Part shown: positions 24,189 through 36,646 of the stretch, in pieces | How the letters are laid out: every line of letters starts with the position of its first letter | Numbering within the stretch: position 1 is the stretch's first letter | NCBI GenBank assembly: GCA_002224055.1 | Contig: AZLU01000140.1 | Location: forward strand, 1 to 64,000 | DNA from: Pezizomycotina sp. ARF18 | Lineage: Eukaryota > Ascomycota | Reading direction: 5' to 3' | DNA length: 64,000 bases | Notes under the pieces: generated by a model | Told to the model about the DNA's origin: nothing | Databases searched by the model: none | What the model saw: only the letters and a program-made list of their open reading frames with translations | Made by a program: the position numbers and the translations under genes

Positions 24189-25360
24189 ATGTCTATGTTA
24201 GACATGAGAATCCCACAGAAGTAAGTTTGGATTTGTCCTTCTCATTCTAATTTTTCTTTTTTATGCGGAAGTTTTTGACTTGTTTCGTTATCTTTTTAGG
24301 GGACTTGTTACTTACGGACGGATACGACGCCGCCAGCCTACATCTCCGCTGTATCAATCGACAACGACGTCCGCCCGTCGAAGCGCCTTCGTCTGAATGA
24401 AAATGAACCACTGTGCTCGAGCAATCCCAAAGTCGTCAAACAAGTTGGAAATGATGCCCCCAATTCGACGTATTCCCGATGCGGCCTCACTGGAAGAGCT
24501 GAAACCCGTCAAACACGACCAACTCTCGAAACCGACAATCGCGAAACCAAATCCTTTTTCGCTCATCACGCGCACCAAGTTTACTCTATCGAAAACGTCC
24601 AGAACCTCTGGGGAAACAAAGACTGCTGGCGCCAAAGCCTCCTCGACGTCGGAGACGAACTCTGGGGCATCTAAGAAAAAAAGCCATTGACGCAGATGTT
24701 GATCGATTTCGAGGGACGGGAGCTCCACAGATAACCTGCAAGACCTGCGGCATGTCGTACACGCCATCATTACCCGAAGACGCCACATCCACAAGAAATT
24801 CCATGCAAATTGCGTTGTGGTGTCGATTTCGCTTTGGATCTAAAGGCTGAAGCAAAGCTATGGCACTCGCGGGGAAACAAAGGGGCCACTTACGTGGTGG
24901 CGATTGATCAGCGAAGTTCTGCAAACGAGAAGAGAAAGGGCAATGGAAGTCCTTGAAGTTGCAAGCTCCGAGCTTGGCTCTGTGAGATATCAGAATCTGT
25001 CCTGTGGAGTCAGTTATCCTCAAAGGAAACACGGGCAGGACGACACCTCAAACCAAAAAGGCCGCTACAAGGTGTTCCTTTACGTCGTCGGGCGGAAGTG
25101 TTGGGATGTGCCTGGCGGAGAAGATCGATAAAGCGTTACCTATGGATCTCGAACAATGTCGCTTGGGAATTGAGTGAGGATGAATATTCGGACTCTGTGC
25201 TGGGGATCTCTCGGTTATGGACCTGTTCGTCCCACAGTGAGACTGGGAATTGCGTCTGCAAGCTAGACTCGTCGAGTTTGCGTTCAGCATGCTTGGTCCT
25301 CTGGAGGAATGGATGCTCCAAGATCCCAGTCTATATGGAGTAACATTTGCCAGTGGTTAA
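24189..25360 (+). CDS. eco1: Eco1/ESCO-type cohesin acetyltransferase
   Basis: Lysine acetyltransferase that acetylates the Smc3 subunit of cohesin during S phase to establish sister-chromatid cohesion. Exon 1 (24189-24220) encodes MSMLDMRIPQ; an intron (24221-24299) leads to KGLVTYGRIRRRQPTSP, like the basic N-terminus of fungal Eco1. Next come a Ser/Thr/Lys-rich linker, LTQMLIDF (the usual Eco1 LTQxxxDxG motif) and a C2H2 finger CKTCGMSYTPSLPEDA...HKKFHANC (about 24735-24815). The GNAT-like catalytic part shows YKVFLYVVGRKC (about 25070), GMCLAEKI and LGISRLWTCSS (about 25200). Frame breaks occur near 24385, 24690, 24720, 24785, 24825, 24935, 25105 and 25250. The family's NFIYGxxLxKEE segment ahead of AFS is not seen: the end reads FAFSMLGPLEEW...YGVTFASG. 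The region 23920-24000 holds two GGTCTTGGCG motifs of unknown role. Confidence 0.87.
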
Positions 25361-26755
25361 GAAAGAGGGGGAGATAGAGGAAGATTTCTGCAGAAGAGCA
25401 TTCATTTTATCGACTTATAAATTCCGCATGGCGATCTGGCGTTTAAAAGACCTTTTTAATATTTTTTTTTCTTATTTTTATTTGGCGCTCGTCATATACA
25501 GCTTTTTTTTTCGCATGCATAGTACAATGCGTTTTGAACTTCACCGTCGATAATTTCTATAAATATTTTTCTCTCCTTGATCAAAGGCGGCGCGTGTTTC
25601 TATCTGCACAAGGGCGGGTATTTAGAAATTTATAGAAATCCTTTATATAATGTCATACCTACTATTATATCTATGTCTGGCAGAGAACAAGTGGGACGTT
25701 GCTCCGAGGTAATACATATTATTGTACGGAGCACTTAAGAACCTACAATTCCTTTTATAACCTTTCAGGTCAATTTCTATAGATCCAGAAACGATCTATC
25801 TATCTCTTTACACACAAATCTGAGAGTATACTCACGATTGTATATAAATGTTTATCGGCGGTTTACTACTACATGATTTGTTAGCCTGCTCAAATCTTGA
25901 AACGGCAGTATATCCATCGTCTCTGAGGCATTAAAAATAAAAAAAAACCCTTTCGATCGTCTAAATAACTCGTATATCGTTGCCCGCCCCTCTTGTCCTC
26001 GCAATAAATGGCAAGGGTATTCGAACAGCTGCTTATTAGTAAGTAGTAATTTTATCTTAAATGCTCTTAATCTTAGTGTACTGCACTGACACGTATTCAC
26101 CTGACCTTTATTTAACATTATTACTTAGTAGTAGTTATTTTGATTTCGTTCCTTTTTCCAGGCCCTTCCGACCTTCCCTTCTCTCTTCCTCTTTTTTTTT
26201 TTTTTTTTTTTTTTTCTTCTCCTCTTCTTTCTTCTTTTGCTCCTCTCTATACTTCTTTTTCCCGAAACACACACCCAAATAGAGTCTTCTGACCCGTTCT
26301 GGTTTTAATTCGTTAATAAGTAATTTTCCTAAACTGTTGGCGTTGTTACTCACACCACAACAAAGTCCCTTTTTATAATTGATATTTTTTATTATCGTTT
26401 ACTTGAGTATTTATTTATTTCAAATTTATATTCTAGCTAGAGAATTCGACTTGATTCATTAACATTACTGGTTTATCACGGTCATTGAGCACTATTTCCA
26501 CTTCTTTATTACTTTAAGCGACGGAAGCTGATATAGTTTTCTCACTATATCTCGTTTGTATTTCTGATACTTGAGAGGCTCTTGTTAGGGTTTTTTCAAT
26601 AGTGCGAACAAGGGGAGAAAGTAACATTGTCACTCAGCTAACTTTCAGCCCAAAAAGAAGAGAATTACAACCTTCTCAGTTTTCGAATACATTGCTTTAA
26701 ATACCCATCCGAAAACCGACCTACTCATTGGTTGCTTTCCTGTACGTCATCAACC
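25361..26755. other. Intergenic region upstream of msn5
   Basis: The two flanking genes are in tandem, so this is the 3' region of eco1 and the promoter of msn5. The stretch 26140-26270 is strongly pyrimidine-rich with a T21-like run. No gene or repeat family was recognised. Confidence 0.5.
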
Positions 26756-29700
26756 ATGGAGGGGCATGATGGCTTGCAGGAGCAGCAGCAGCAGCAGCAG
26801 CAACCGGTTCCCAATGGCGGAGTCGCCGAGGCGGACGACTTCTCCAGTAACCAAATCGTCGCCGCACTGAACATCATTCATGATCCTCATTCCTCAACGA
26901 CAGACGAAAGCAGGCGGGCGAATTCCTCGAGCAGGCAAAGGCGCAGAAGCAGTCACCGCTACACGGCTTCAACCTCGCGCAAGACCAATCTCAGCCCCAA
27001 TCGTGCGACATTTCGCTTTGGGCCTTATCGAGCATGCCATCAGGTACTACTGGACGGAATATGACCTGAACGAGTGCAGGACCCTCCGCGGGTGGGTCGT
27101 CGTGCTAGCCAGACTACGAGCGGGAACGATCCGATTTTCATAAGGAACAAGATTGCTCAGCTTTGGGTAGAAGTCGCGAAAAGGTCGTGGACGACTGACT
27201 GGCACGAGATGGACCGGCTGCTGGTTGAGCTCTTGGACAAGAACGTGTACCAGACCGAACTGTGCCTTTGCATCCTAGAATCTCTGGTCGAAGATGTCTT
27301 CAACCGCGACGACGCACCGGTTGTCTCTACTAAGAATGTACTCCACAAGTGCTGCGTGGACATCTTCACACCGAAACACGTCCTTGCTGCGGCAGCAAGC
27401 GGGCGAGAGAAGGACCTCGAGGTCAGGTTCGGAGACGAAGGATGGGTAAACAGGCTAATAACATCCTAGACCGATGTTTATCTTCTGGGTTCCAGGAAGC
27501 CGAAGCAGAATCGATAGCTTGCCAAGCTATATCCACTATGAGGACTGCCATGTCGTGGCTTTATCCAAGGTGAAAAATATAAACAGCTTACACGAAAAAA
27601 CAAGCTTCGCGGGACTATATACCATTGCCTACAAGAAGTATTACGAAAAAGTGGATGGGCATTTTCTGATAGGTATTTTTATAGGGCGATCATCGAGTCC
27701 AAGGTCGTGGATCATCTGGGCCGAGCATTGACTTGCGGAAGAACCCCGGTGCAACTGGTAAGCTCCGTTAGCATCTTTTTTTTTTTTTTTTTTTGCCTCT
27801 CAACCAAACTATAAGCTGAAGGCTCAGATTGCTACAGAATGCCTGAACGCTATCTTCTCTCGCTCTTTAACCGACGGTGACGATTTCAGACAAATCGTGT
27901 GTCCGATGTACTTCTCAACGACCGTTGCACAGCTACGAAATATCCTTCACTCTATACGTATCGATCCCGAAAGCATTGACAACGAGGAATATCTCTTTCT
28001 GAAAAGATACTCAGAGGTGAGGGCGATTGGTATTTTTGTGGCGCGAAAACTGCCTCCGTGGCCAACATGCTGACGTTCATGAGATGTTCGTTAGATGGCC
28101 CACAGCTTGGCGATCAGTTTGGAGGAACGGATCTCTGAAATCCCGCCCGATTGCAATCTTTCAGACTTTATAACGTTTCTTTACGAATTTTCGGTGCATG
28201 AGAGCTTATCTGTCTCGCTGCCGATTGTAAGCGCATGGGCGAGAATCCTGCGCCGCGACACGCTAGGCGATTCGCCTGCCGTTCTACCATATATACCACG
28301 GCTTCTTCAGCTTGCCACAGACCGTCTTGTCCGCGTAAGTAACATAGGAAAATCTAGTGAAATTAGAATAATTATCAATCCAGTGGATTCTCATATTTCC
28401 CCTCAATTTCACAAATAGTATGAGTCGCTCCCGGAAGGCACAGTTTTGGCCTCATTGCTCTTCCTTGATGAAGATATTGAAGCGATACCAGAGCGGCACG
28501 CCTTTCTGGGTAACTACAGGCGCTTCCTCTCCAGCATTGTAGATTCCATGGTCAGACGACGTCCGCTGGAGGCAATGCCTTACATTTTACGAGAAGTCGA
28601 CACCTCGATAAACAATATTATCACCCAAGGACCGCTCAACTTCGAGGCGTACAGGAAGCATTCGCACACGTTTTTGAAACTAGAAGCGCAGCTTACTGTG
28701 GTCGAAGCCGCGCTGAAAGGCTACATGAAATGGACGGGTACCCTCACAGAGGGCGAACAGGTAATTGCGTGTACCTAGTACAACTTACCCCGAAAACTTT
28801 TTGCTAACGCACTAGTATCTCTTTACAGCCGGAAGGAAAGGCTGAAGTGGAAGCACTAGCGACAACTTGGTGTGAAGCGCTAATAAAATATACCTATGAA
28901 GTATGGTTTCATAAAAATGCCATAATTGGATTATGAACCATAAAAATGGTTGTAGCCATGTTGACACTGACTTTTTTGTAGGATCCATTGTTCAAAAAGA
29001 AAGTGATTCAGATCGTAGTAGCATTTTCGACGACAGCACTAGAACAACGGATAGATCTTATGCTAAAAGTACTGGAACATGTGAGTATCGGACAACCGTT
29101 ATTAATCTAAGCTACGATTAGGTTTTTCAAGTTAACACTGTATCGCTGTAGATACTTCTAACACGGCCCAACGAACATCCGACAAACTCAGCGTATAATG
29201 ATGCTGTTAAGGACCTGCAATCTGTCTGCACAAATGAGCTGCAGAGGCTGGCCATGAAGATGCCGGATCACCTGATAGAAGTCTACAGCCAGCTCGAAAT
29301 GAAAATCAATGAAATTATCGCTAATGATAACCCCGACGAGCGCCACCAAATCGCTTATCACACATTCCTTTTACAATCAGTCACCGAACCCGTAATATTG
29401 ATCCTGCGCTTAGGCAAAGTCGCCTTGAGGGATATATCAAGCCGATATTGGAATCCTGGACCTCCCCGCAGTTAACAGAAGCCCTCTCAACTTTTGATGG
29501 CTTCTGTCACCTGTTAGGATTGGATGATATTCAGCAGTACCTTGCGGCGAGAAGGGTTTACGAAATAGCAGACTTTAGTAAACAGCTGCTAGACGCTGAG
29601 GGACAGGCCAAGCAGGCAGAACTTAATGAGCGCTACAAGGTGGGTAACATTTCTGATGCAATGCTTCCCTATAAACTAACTAGTCTATTAGGTACTTCCA

Positions 29701-31353
29701 TTACGTCCCACCAAAGCTTTCCTTGGAGTTTCGACAGATAAACTCAAGCGTGGCTCCAACGAATACAATACCGCTTGTGCACTATGGCACGATGTCATCC
29801 CAGCAATTCTACCAAATCTCTTGAAGTTCTTATCGTATGTTCGCCATAGTATTCACTGTTTCTCCTCCGGAGCTAGACTACAAAACTAACAATGCAATCC
29901 TAGTCATGCCCACGCCTTTCATAACCCGAAATACTGGGATAGGATACCCCAAGAATTGCACGGCGTCATGAAGAAGGTCCTCACAGACAGGTTCTGGCAG
30001 GCAGGAATTTCGACGGGCAGCCGAGACGAATTTTACGAGAACGTATCTAAGACGAAGATTACGCTGGAGGGTCTTGCGTCGTCAATCCGCGGAACCATAA
30101 GAATGGTCCGAGAGTCTTGCTACTCCATCCTTTGGGCGATGAGCCGTTTGGACGTACACTTTTACGGCTTCGAAGAGCTCCCCGGACCGCTCTCGCACGC
30201 GCTATTCGCGGATGCCCACGCCTTGTCTTCGCATCAAATGACAATACTACTGAACATGTGCCGATACATCATCGACGAGTGTCCTGTTAATCTCAGGCAA
30301 CACTTTTTGACACCGTTCATGGCGACCATGCTCAGACAAGTAGACCACAAAGTGAGCAACGAGTGGCAGGAGCTTAACGCGTTGGGTCTCACGACTGCCG
30401 GCGAAGACAAGCTCACGGAGGAGATGAAAGAGGAGAGCATCCTGAGGCAGTTAACTTATACGGCTGTGCTCATTGTTGCCCAACTTTTAGACCCGGCGAG
30501 GACAGGTTAGTTACTGCTCCGTTTGAATTTTCGATCTTTCTTTTGTTACTCTAGAAATTTTATTAATAATTACCGAAACGATTAACGATTTCTGCAGATG
30601 GCTCAGCTGGTCCGGACGAAGTGCAACTAGCCGCGGACGGCACAGTCACGAGGACCGAGGGAGGAATGAGGGACTTTTTGCTCTCCAGCAATGCTATCCT
30701 TGAACCTTTGATCCTTTTCTGCACGCACGTCATAGGGATGAGGGACACACGCTGCTGCGGCATCATCATCCGCGTGTTCCGCTCCATCGTTCCCGAGTTT
30801 ACGGAATCGAACAGGACGGAAATTCGGGAATTTATCTGCAGGGAGGTGTTCAAGGCTTGTATCAACGTACGTAAAAAAATATTTTTTTATAAATACACCT
30901 GCTCCTTTTAATGGCCCTGGTAGAATCAAAGCTAACCATTTTCTTCTTCATTTTAAGTCAATCCACGAAGACTACTTCGTAGACCTGCAGAAGGACCTCG
31001 CCCAGCTGATAGTACAGATATACCTCCTCTACTCCCCGTCGTCCATCACGCCAATGCACCTCCTCACCCAGCTTCCGGGTATGACCGAGCAGCGCGTTGA
31101 GAACTTTAGCAAGCGTCTCATGGTCGCTTCTTCCGTCCGTTTGCAGAGGACGCTGATGCTAGATTTGCTGGAGGGTCTCCGCGGCGTTGCGATTTCCGAA
31201 AAGGGAAAAGTTACGATGCCGTCGATTTCGAAGCAGAAGGACGCTTCGGAGAGGGAACGGGAAAGGGAGAGGCATCTCAGGGAAGAAAGGGAGAAGGAGG
31301 CGGCTGCGAGGAGGAGCCCGGACCTCGGAGGTGTGGCGGATATGTTTGGATGA
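26756..31353 (+). CDS. msn5: Msn5/exportin-5-type karyopherin
   Basis: Importin-beta-superfamily transport receptor of the Msn5/XPO5 class. Known members export phosphorylated transcription factors (yeast) or structured RNA (animals) through the nuclear pore with RanGTP. It begins MEGHDGLQEQ followed by a run of seven glutamines, then the N-terminal HEAT region readable across a shift: FLEQAKAQKQSPLHGFNLA, VRHFALGLIEHAIRYYW, FIRNKIAQLWVEVAKRSW. The middle carries DRLVRYESLPEGTVLASLLF and LSHAHAFHNPKYWDRIP; the end is a charged tail (SERERERERHLREEREKE) closing in GGVADMFG. About 1,200 residues fits the family. At least ten introns are visible, including 27571-27683 and one with a T19-like tract near 27777-27794. 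Frame breaks lie near 26900, 26980, 27100, 27450 and 29385. Cargo cannot be inferred from the sequence. Confidence 0.94.
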
Positions 31354-32021
31354 GTAATAATTAACGACGACGGACGGGGACTTGTCGCTGATATTTGGAT
31401 AGTTAACGACAGGAAAGAGTTTTTCCAGCTTAGTGTGCTTATAATATGTCGTGTTTTTCTTTTTTTAAAGCTAGTATTACGTATTATTTTTTTTTTTTTT
31501 TAGCGTTGCGTCTTTTAGTTTGAGATTTTGTCATTACTATATATCCCCAGAACAAGATAACAAAAAATAAAGAAACAGGAGAAAATCTCGAGAGAAGAAA
31601 TTGATAAAAGTGGAGGAATAAAAGAATACAAGATCTGGCGGTCCACGCGGTTGTTTTTTAATTCTTCGTTCTATCATTGTTATACCTGCAGAAAGCTTCT
31701 CGAGCTCTCTTATTGTTACGTATACCTGCGAAGCATACCACCCCTGTCCTACTTATATAATACTTAAACGCTCAATTCCGTCAAATAGTAAGATCGGCCT
31801 ACGATTCATGACGAAGTTCGTGTGTTGTGGACGTTGCCGTTGAATCCACCGCTGCTGCTGCTGCTACCACTGTCAAGTTGTTACAGCTAAAAGAAGCTGA
31901 GACAAAAAAAAAAAAAAAATAAGAAATAAAATTAAAGAGAAAAAAAAAGGTAAGCAAAAAGAAAAAAATAAAAAACAAAAACGAATAAATAATTAATAGA
32001 AAAAATAAATAAATAAGAAGT

Positions 32022-32112
32022 GTGAGCCGTGAAGACTCGAACCTTGGTCCTCACAGCCGAAAAGCTGGAGATCCTAAAGGCAGACTATGCTTATACCATT
32101 CCCCTAAGAGAG
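32022..32112 (-). pseudogene. Degenerate tRNA-like sequence (long variable arm, Leu-like)
   Basis: Read on the minus strand it has a D-loop-like GGTATAAGC, an anticodon-region-like CCTTTAGGA, a perfect variable-arm hairpin (CAGCTTTTCGGCTG) and a T-loop-like GGTTCGAGTC. A long variable arm occurs in Leu and Ser tRNAs, and the loop context resembles tRNA-Leu(UAG). However, the acceptor stem does not close, the T stem pairs only at three positions and the anticodon stem does not pair, so a working tRNA is not supported. A tRNA-derived SINE head is an alternative. Confidence 0.35.
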
Positions 32113-32224
32113 CTTGTGGTGAAAGCTTCTCCCCTAGGATGACTATATAAACCAACCTACAGGACCTACCTTAGCAATGGCGTTTACATATATACTTAGT
32201 ATATATATATATATATATACATCG

Positions 32225-32269
32225 TAGTCTGGGACCCTGTAGGGACCTTCTTCGGTGGGTCCCAGACTA
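32225..32269. repeat. Perfect 13-bp inverted repeat beside an (AT)n tract
   Basis: TAGTCTGGGACCC (32225-32237) and GGGTCCCAGACTA (32257-32269) are exact reverse complements separated by 19 bp. The unit is flanked by an AT-dinucleotide run on the left and by TATATCTC on the right. It could be a terminator-like hairpin or the core of a miniature inverted-repeat element. Confidence 0.8.
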
Positions 32270-32415
32270 TATATCTCGAAATTATTTCACCTCTTTCTCT
32301 TCGAGTCTGGTAGTTCATACTCGACGCAAGATTTCTTTCCTTTCCTTAATATGAAAAGAGATAATAAGTAGAGCATAGCACACTAAAAACCCAAAAAGCC
32401 GTCTAGGTTGGTCCA

Positions 32416-32455
32416 GTCTCGTAACCAGGATTTTTTTAATGTCTAGTTATGAGAC
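32416..32455. repeat. Imperfect 10-bp inverted repeat
   Basis: GTCTCGTAAC (32416-32425) and GTTATGAGAC (32446-32455) are reverse complements with one mismatch, around a T-rich spacer; GGTTGG(T) also flanks both sides as a direct repeat. It may belong to the same decayed element as the neighbouring hairpin. Confidence 0.55.
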
Positions 32456-33641
32456 TGAGGTTGGTCTACGTATCGTGGATCTCCGAGCCTTGACCTATAT
32501 CCAGCTTGTATCCTCCCCAAATCGAGTATTCTTAAAGATGCGTAAAATCTATATCTTCTACTACGAGAATATTCAGATAATTTGGCAACGGGGAGCAGGA
32601 ATTTGAATGGGAATATTCGGAAGCATTTTTTATATCTAAGGATTCTTTGAAGAGGTCGTTCCTGTTGTGAAGCAATTGCAAGCTCAGCATCACAGACATA
32701 CTTCGACCTGCTTCCACATCATTTCCAGTACGATCCATCTGCGGAAAGACCCGCTCGCCGGGTCGCTTTACTTGAGACATGCATTTTGACATATCAGCAG
32801 CTAGCTGCAGCTGCTAGCTCTGCTGGGAACGCGCCTCAATGCATTATCGGCCCAAATATAGCTGAAAGCATCGTTTACTCCTTATTGAAAAGGATGTCGC
32901 CAAAGACACGTCCGAATTATTATTATTACTCTCCTTATCTGCACAGAAAACACAATGCATCTGCGTGGATTTAAGCATTACCACGTAAACAAATGAACAG
33001 CTTAGCTGTACGTTCAGGCTTCTCCTATCTGGGAACAGCTACCAAGAGAACTAACGAGGGATTTTTCCCTATCAAGTCCCCTTTACAAATGAAATAATAC
33101 AAGGACGTCCATAGCCGCTGTACTTCTTAACACACTCTATATATCTAAGTAGATATCTTTTAAAAGATTCCGACAATGAGGTAAATTTGTTCATCGTGTA
33201 TAAGAAGGTATCTACTATCTCCTTGGGTGAAGAAAAAACAGCTCAACCGAAAATTGTCAACAGAAAAAGGGGAAAAAAAAAAAAAAAAAAAAAAAAAGTT
33301 GAAAAGTTGAAAAAAGACGCCAACAAGATTAAAGAGTGTGAACCGGTGCAACGGGTGGAAGACGTCAACACCCCACCAAATTTTCCACCACTAAAAAGCT
33401 TCGGAGAGCTTTGATCCCTTCGCCGACAGCTTCTTCACTCCTCAATAAAAACCCTCACCATTCCCGCTTACGGTGCGAATCTTTCCATGAAGGAAATACA
33501 ATATCCGGCCTAATCAGCAAATAGATACTTACACGAACATCGGCGAACGAAATAAACAAAGGCCGAAAAGGGGAGCGATTACGTACCTTTTTTTTGTATA
33601 CCCTCCTACAGACAGATACATATAAATAGCCGTCCTGCAAA

Positions 33642-36600
33642 ATGTCGAGTTCTACGAGCGACGGCCGGCCACCGCCGCCGCCATTCATGAAGGAAATGCG
33701 GAGGATGTCAGATGCTGGAATCATAGACGGCACAGATCCCGCTCAGGTACTCCCGCAGCTCGGGCTGAGCGGGAAAGTCATTTTGGCGACCGCTGTAATA
33801 CCGTATAGATTCGTCTTCGACAGGGAGAGCAAAGCATGGGTAATTGACCTTTCCTAGAAAGTTTTGATTGGGTTAAATAAGCTACCATTGGCAGCGCCAT
33901 CTATAGCTCATTCACCCTTTTCAAGGTACGTATACTAACGACTTGTTTGTTCGCATGGTTTTTTTTAGGAACTGGAACCGAGAAGAGGGAATTCAGCTCT
34001 ATTATCGTCCTTTAACTACCTTGCGTCGGGGACCAAATGGAAGACGACACTTGTTGCTTGGCCTGGCGAGATTGTGAAAAAGATGAATAAAAATGACATC
34101 GATATTTGGGCCAACACAACCGCAGAAACAGCTCCAATCCCGATCGTGTCGGGTCCCGGGTACGAGAGCGATCGCAAGAAAGCTGACAACGACCTGGTGA
34201 TTAGCAAGGAGAGCAGGCAGAACATCGAGCATCGGCTTGAGAAAGGTGACTTATATGGAGGATCCAAGATTCTGCCGGTTTGGCTCGTGGGCGAGAAGGA
34301 AGGTGACCCAGCAGAGGTGATATCACATTGAAGGATCAGGACCGCTGGACAATGTATGCGCAGAAAGGTATATTTTCAATAAAATTACAAGACGTAGTAA
34401 AAATGGTAACGAGGGTTCGGCACTAACTTGTTTCTCCAGAGATCTGGCCGGTATTTCACTACATCCAGTCCGAGCCGACAAACGGTCGTCAGGAACGCAG
34501 ATGGTGGCAAGACTACCTTCGTTTCAACCAGGCATATGCAGACAAGATACTCTCCGTCTACGAGCCCGGTGATATTGTTTGGATTCACGATTATCATCTG
34601 CTCCTCCTGCCAAACCTGCTGCGGCAGAAAGTACCCGACATGTACATCGGAAGCTTCTTACATGCTCCGTTCCCGAGTTCGGAGTATTTCCGCTGCATGA
34701 CGAGTAAGACAAGTCCTCAACCATTGAGTTGGAATCTCTGGTGATCTAGCTGACAGCTACCCATTTCGCTTTAGAACGCAAGGAACTGCTGCAAGGGATG
34801 TTGGGATCCAATATGGTCGGATTCCAGTCAAAAGCCTACGCCAAACACTTCATTTCGTCCTGTACAAGGGTTTTGGGCTTCGAATCTTCCCCCGACGGCG
34901 TGGACGCTTACGGAGCACATACTTCCGTCGAGGTGATCCCCATCGGTATCGATGCGGCGAGAGTCGAGAAGGAATCCCAGGCAGAAGGTATAAATGATAC
35001 GATGTCCGCTATCAAGGAGCTGTACGCCGACAAGAAGATCATTATCGGTCGCGATCGCCTGGACTCCGTTAGGGTGTCGCCCAGAAGCTTCGTGCATTTG
35101 AAATGTTCCTCGAGGAGTACCCTGAATGGCGAGAGAAGGTGAGCCTTTTCTTTTGCCCTTCAATCTATATACTTTTAGGGTGCTGATGGTAGCTGCTTCG
35201 TTAGGTCGTGCTTATTCAGATAACATCGCCGAGCCAATCCGAAGGATCTAAATTGGAACGGATAGTGTCCGAACTCGTTGCTCACATCAACGGAACCTAC
35301 GGAACGCTTCGTTCTCCCCTGTGGCTCATTACACGAGCTATTTACCGCAGGAGGAATACCTTGCGCTGTTACGAGTCGCAGACCTTGGCCTTATCACTTC
35401 GGTGAGAGACGGCATGAACACTACATCGCTCGAATACGTTGTTTGTCAAAAGGACAACAACGGCCCGGTGATCATTTCAGAGTTACTGGAACCGCGGAAG
35501 CCTTGAGGAAGCAAGGCAAGTCAACCCGTGGGATACGAAAGGCGTAGCAAAGGTCATCCACGAATGCCTGTCTATGGACTCCGAGAAGAAGAGGGAGCTT
35601 TCGCAAAAGCTATACTACCACGTCACAAACAACAATGTCCAAAATTGGGTAAACAGGTTCGTCAAGCGGCTGGTCGTCAACCTTTCCTCGTACGACCAGT
35701 CGCAGGCTACGCCGGTCCTGGACAAGCCGAAGCTGCTGGAGCAATACCTCAAGGCTAGCCGGCGCCTATTCATGTTCGACTATGACGGCACTCTAACACC
35801 GATCGTGAAGGATCCGTCTGCCGCTATCCCGACTGACCGCATCATCCGCACAATTAAGAAACTTGCATCGGATCCCAAGAATAACGTCTGGATCGTTTCT
35901 GGCCGCGACCAAAAGTTCCTCGAACAGTGGATGGGAGACATCAAGGAGCTAGGTATGAGCGCAGAACACGGCAGCTTCGTCAGGCAACCTAATGACAGCA
36001 AGTGGGAGAACCTCACTGAGACGATGGACATGAGCTGGCGGAAGGACGTCTTGGAGATATTCAGCTACTACACCGAGAGGACACAGGGTACGTTGAAGCC
36101 TCTTCCTATTATTTAATTTGCACGTTAGAGAAACTAAACCGTAATGCACAGGGTCTTTCATCGAAAAGAAGGAATGTGCTTTAACCTGGCATTACCGCCG
36201 CGCCGACCCAGAGTACGGCGCCTTCCAAGCCCGCGAGTGCCAGTCGCACCTTGAAAACACCGTGACGCAAAAGTACGACGTCGAAGTCATGACGGGCAAA
36301 GCCAACCTCGAGGTCCGCCCTACGTTCATCAACAAGGGTGAGATCGCAAAGAGGCTCGTCAACGAGTACCCCGAGGACGAGAAGCCCGATTTCATACTCT
36401 GCCTCGGGGACGATACGACGGACGAGGACATGTTCCGCAGCCTTCGCAGGACGAACCTGCCCCGAGCACATATTCGCTGTCACCGTGGGCGCAAGCTCGA
36501 AGATGACGTTGGCGAATTGGCATTTGCTGGAGCCTAGCGACGTCATAAACACGGTCGCGCTGCTGAACGGTGACGTCGAGCATGCTGACGTCGGTGCGAA

Positions 36601-36646
36601 CCTTCCCGATGTTCCCGGTTCGTCTGAGGACCCTTCGTCGAGCTAG
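33642..36646 (+). CDS. tps2: Trehalose-6-phosphate phosphatase (Tps2/OrlA type)
   Basis: Converts trehalose 6-phosphate to trehalose, the second step of trehalose synthesis, in the cytosolic Tps1-Tps2 complex. The N-terminal two thirds is a GT20 glycosyltransferase-like domain: RGNSALLSSFNYLASG, WKTTLVAWPGEI, IWPVFHYIQSEP, IHDYHLLLLPNLLR, GSFLHAPFPSSEYFRC, NMVGFQSKAYAKHF, VEVIPIGIDAARV. The C-terminal part is a HAD phosphatase with the nucleophile motif FDYDGTLTPI (about 35779), WIVSGRDQKFLEQW, AEHGSFVR and LGDDTTDEDMF. The N-terminal domain is usually inactive in Tps2 proteins. Length (about 900 residues), order and the start (MSSSTSDGRPPPPPF at 33642) fit the family. Introns lie near 33840-33968, 34368-34438, 34704-34773, 35140-35204 and 36088-36151. 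Frame breaks occur near 34315, 35070, 35310, 35490-35515 and 36460. It ends in a disordered tail, VPGSSEDPSSS. Confidence 0.95.

Larger units (their letters stand above)
31354..33641. other. Intergenic region between msn5 and tps2
   Basis: No protein gene is supported. It contains an A-rich stretch (31900-32020), a decayed tRNA-like sequence (32022-32112), an (AT)n tract (about 32198-32219), two short inverted repeats (32225-32269 and 32416-32455), a (TATTAT)-like run near 32918-32927 and a poly-A tract (about 33271-33298). The last 200 bp are the probable tps2 promoter and leader. Confidence 0.5.
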
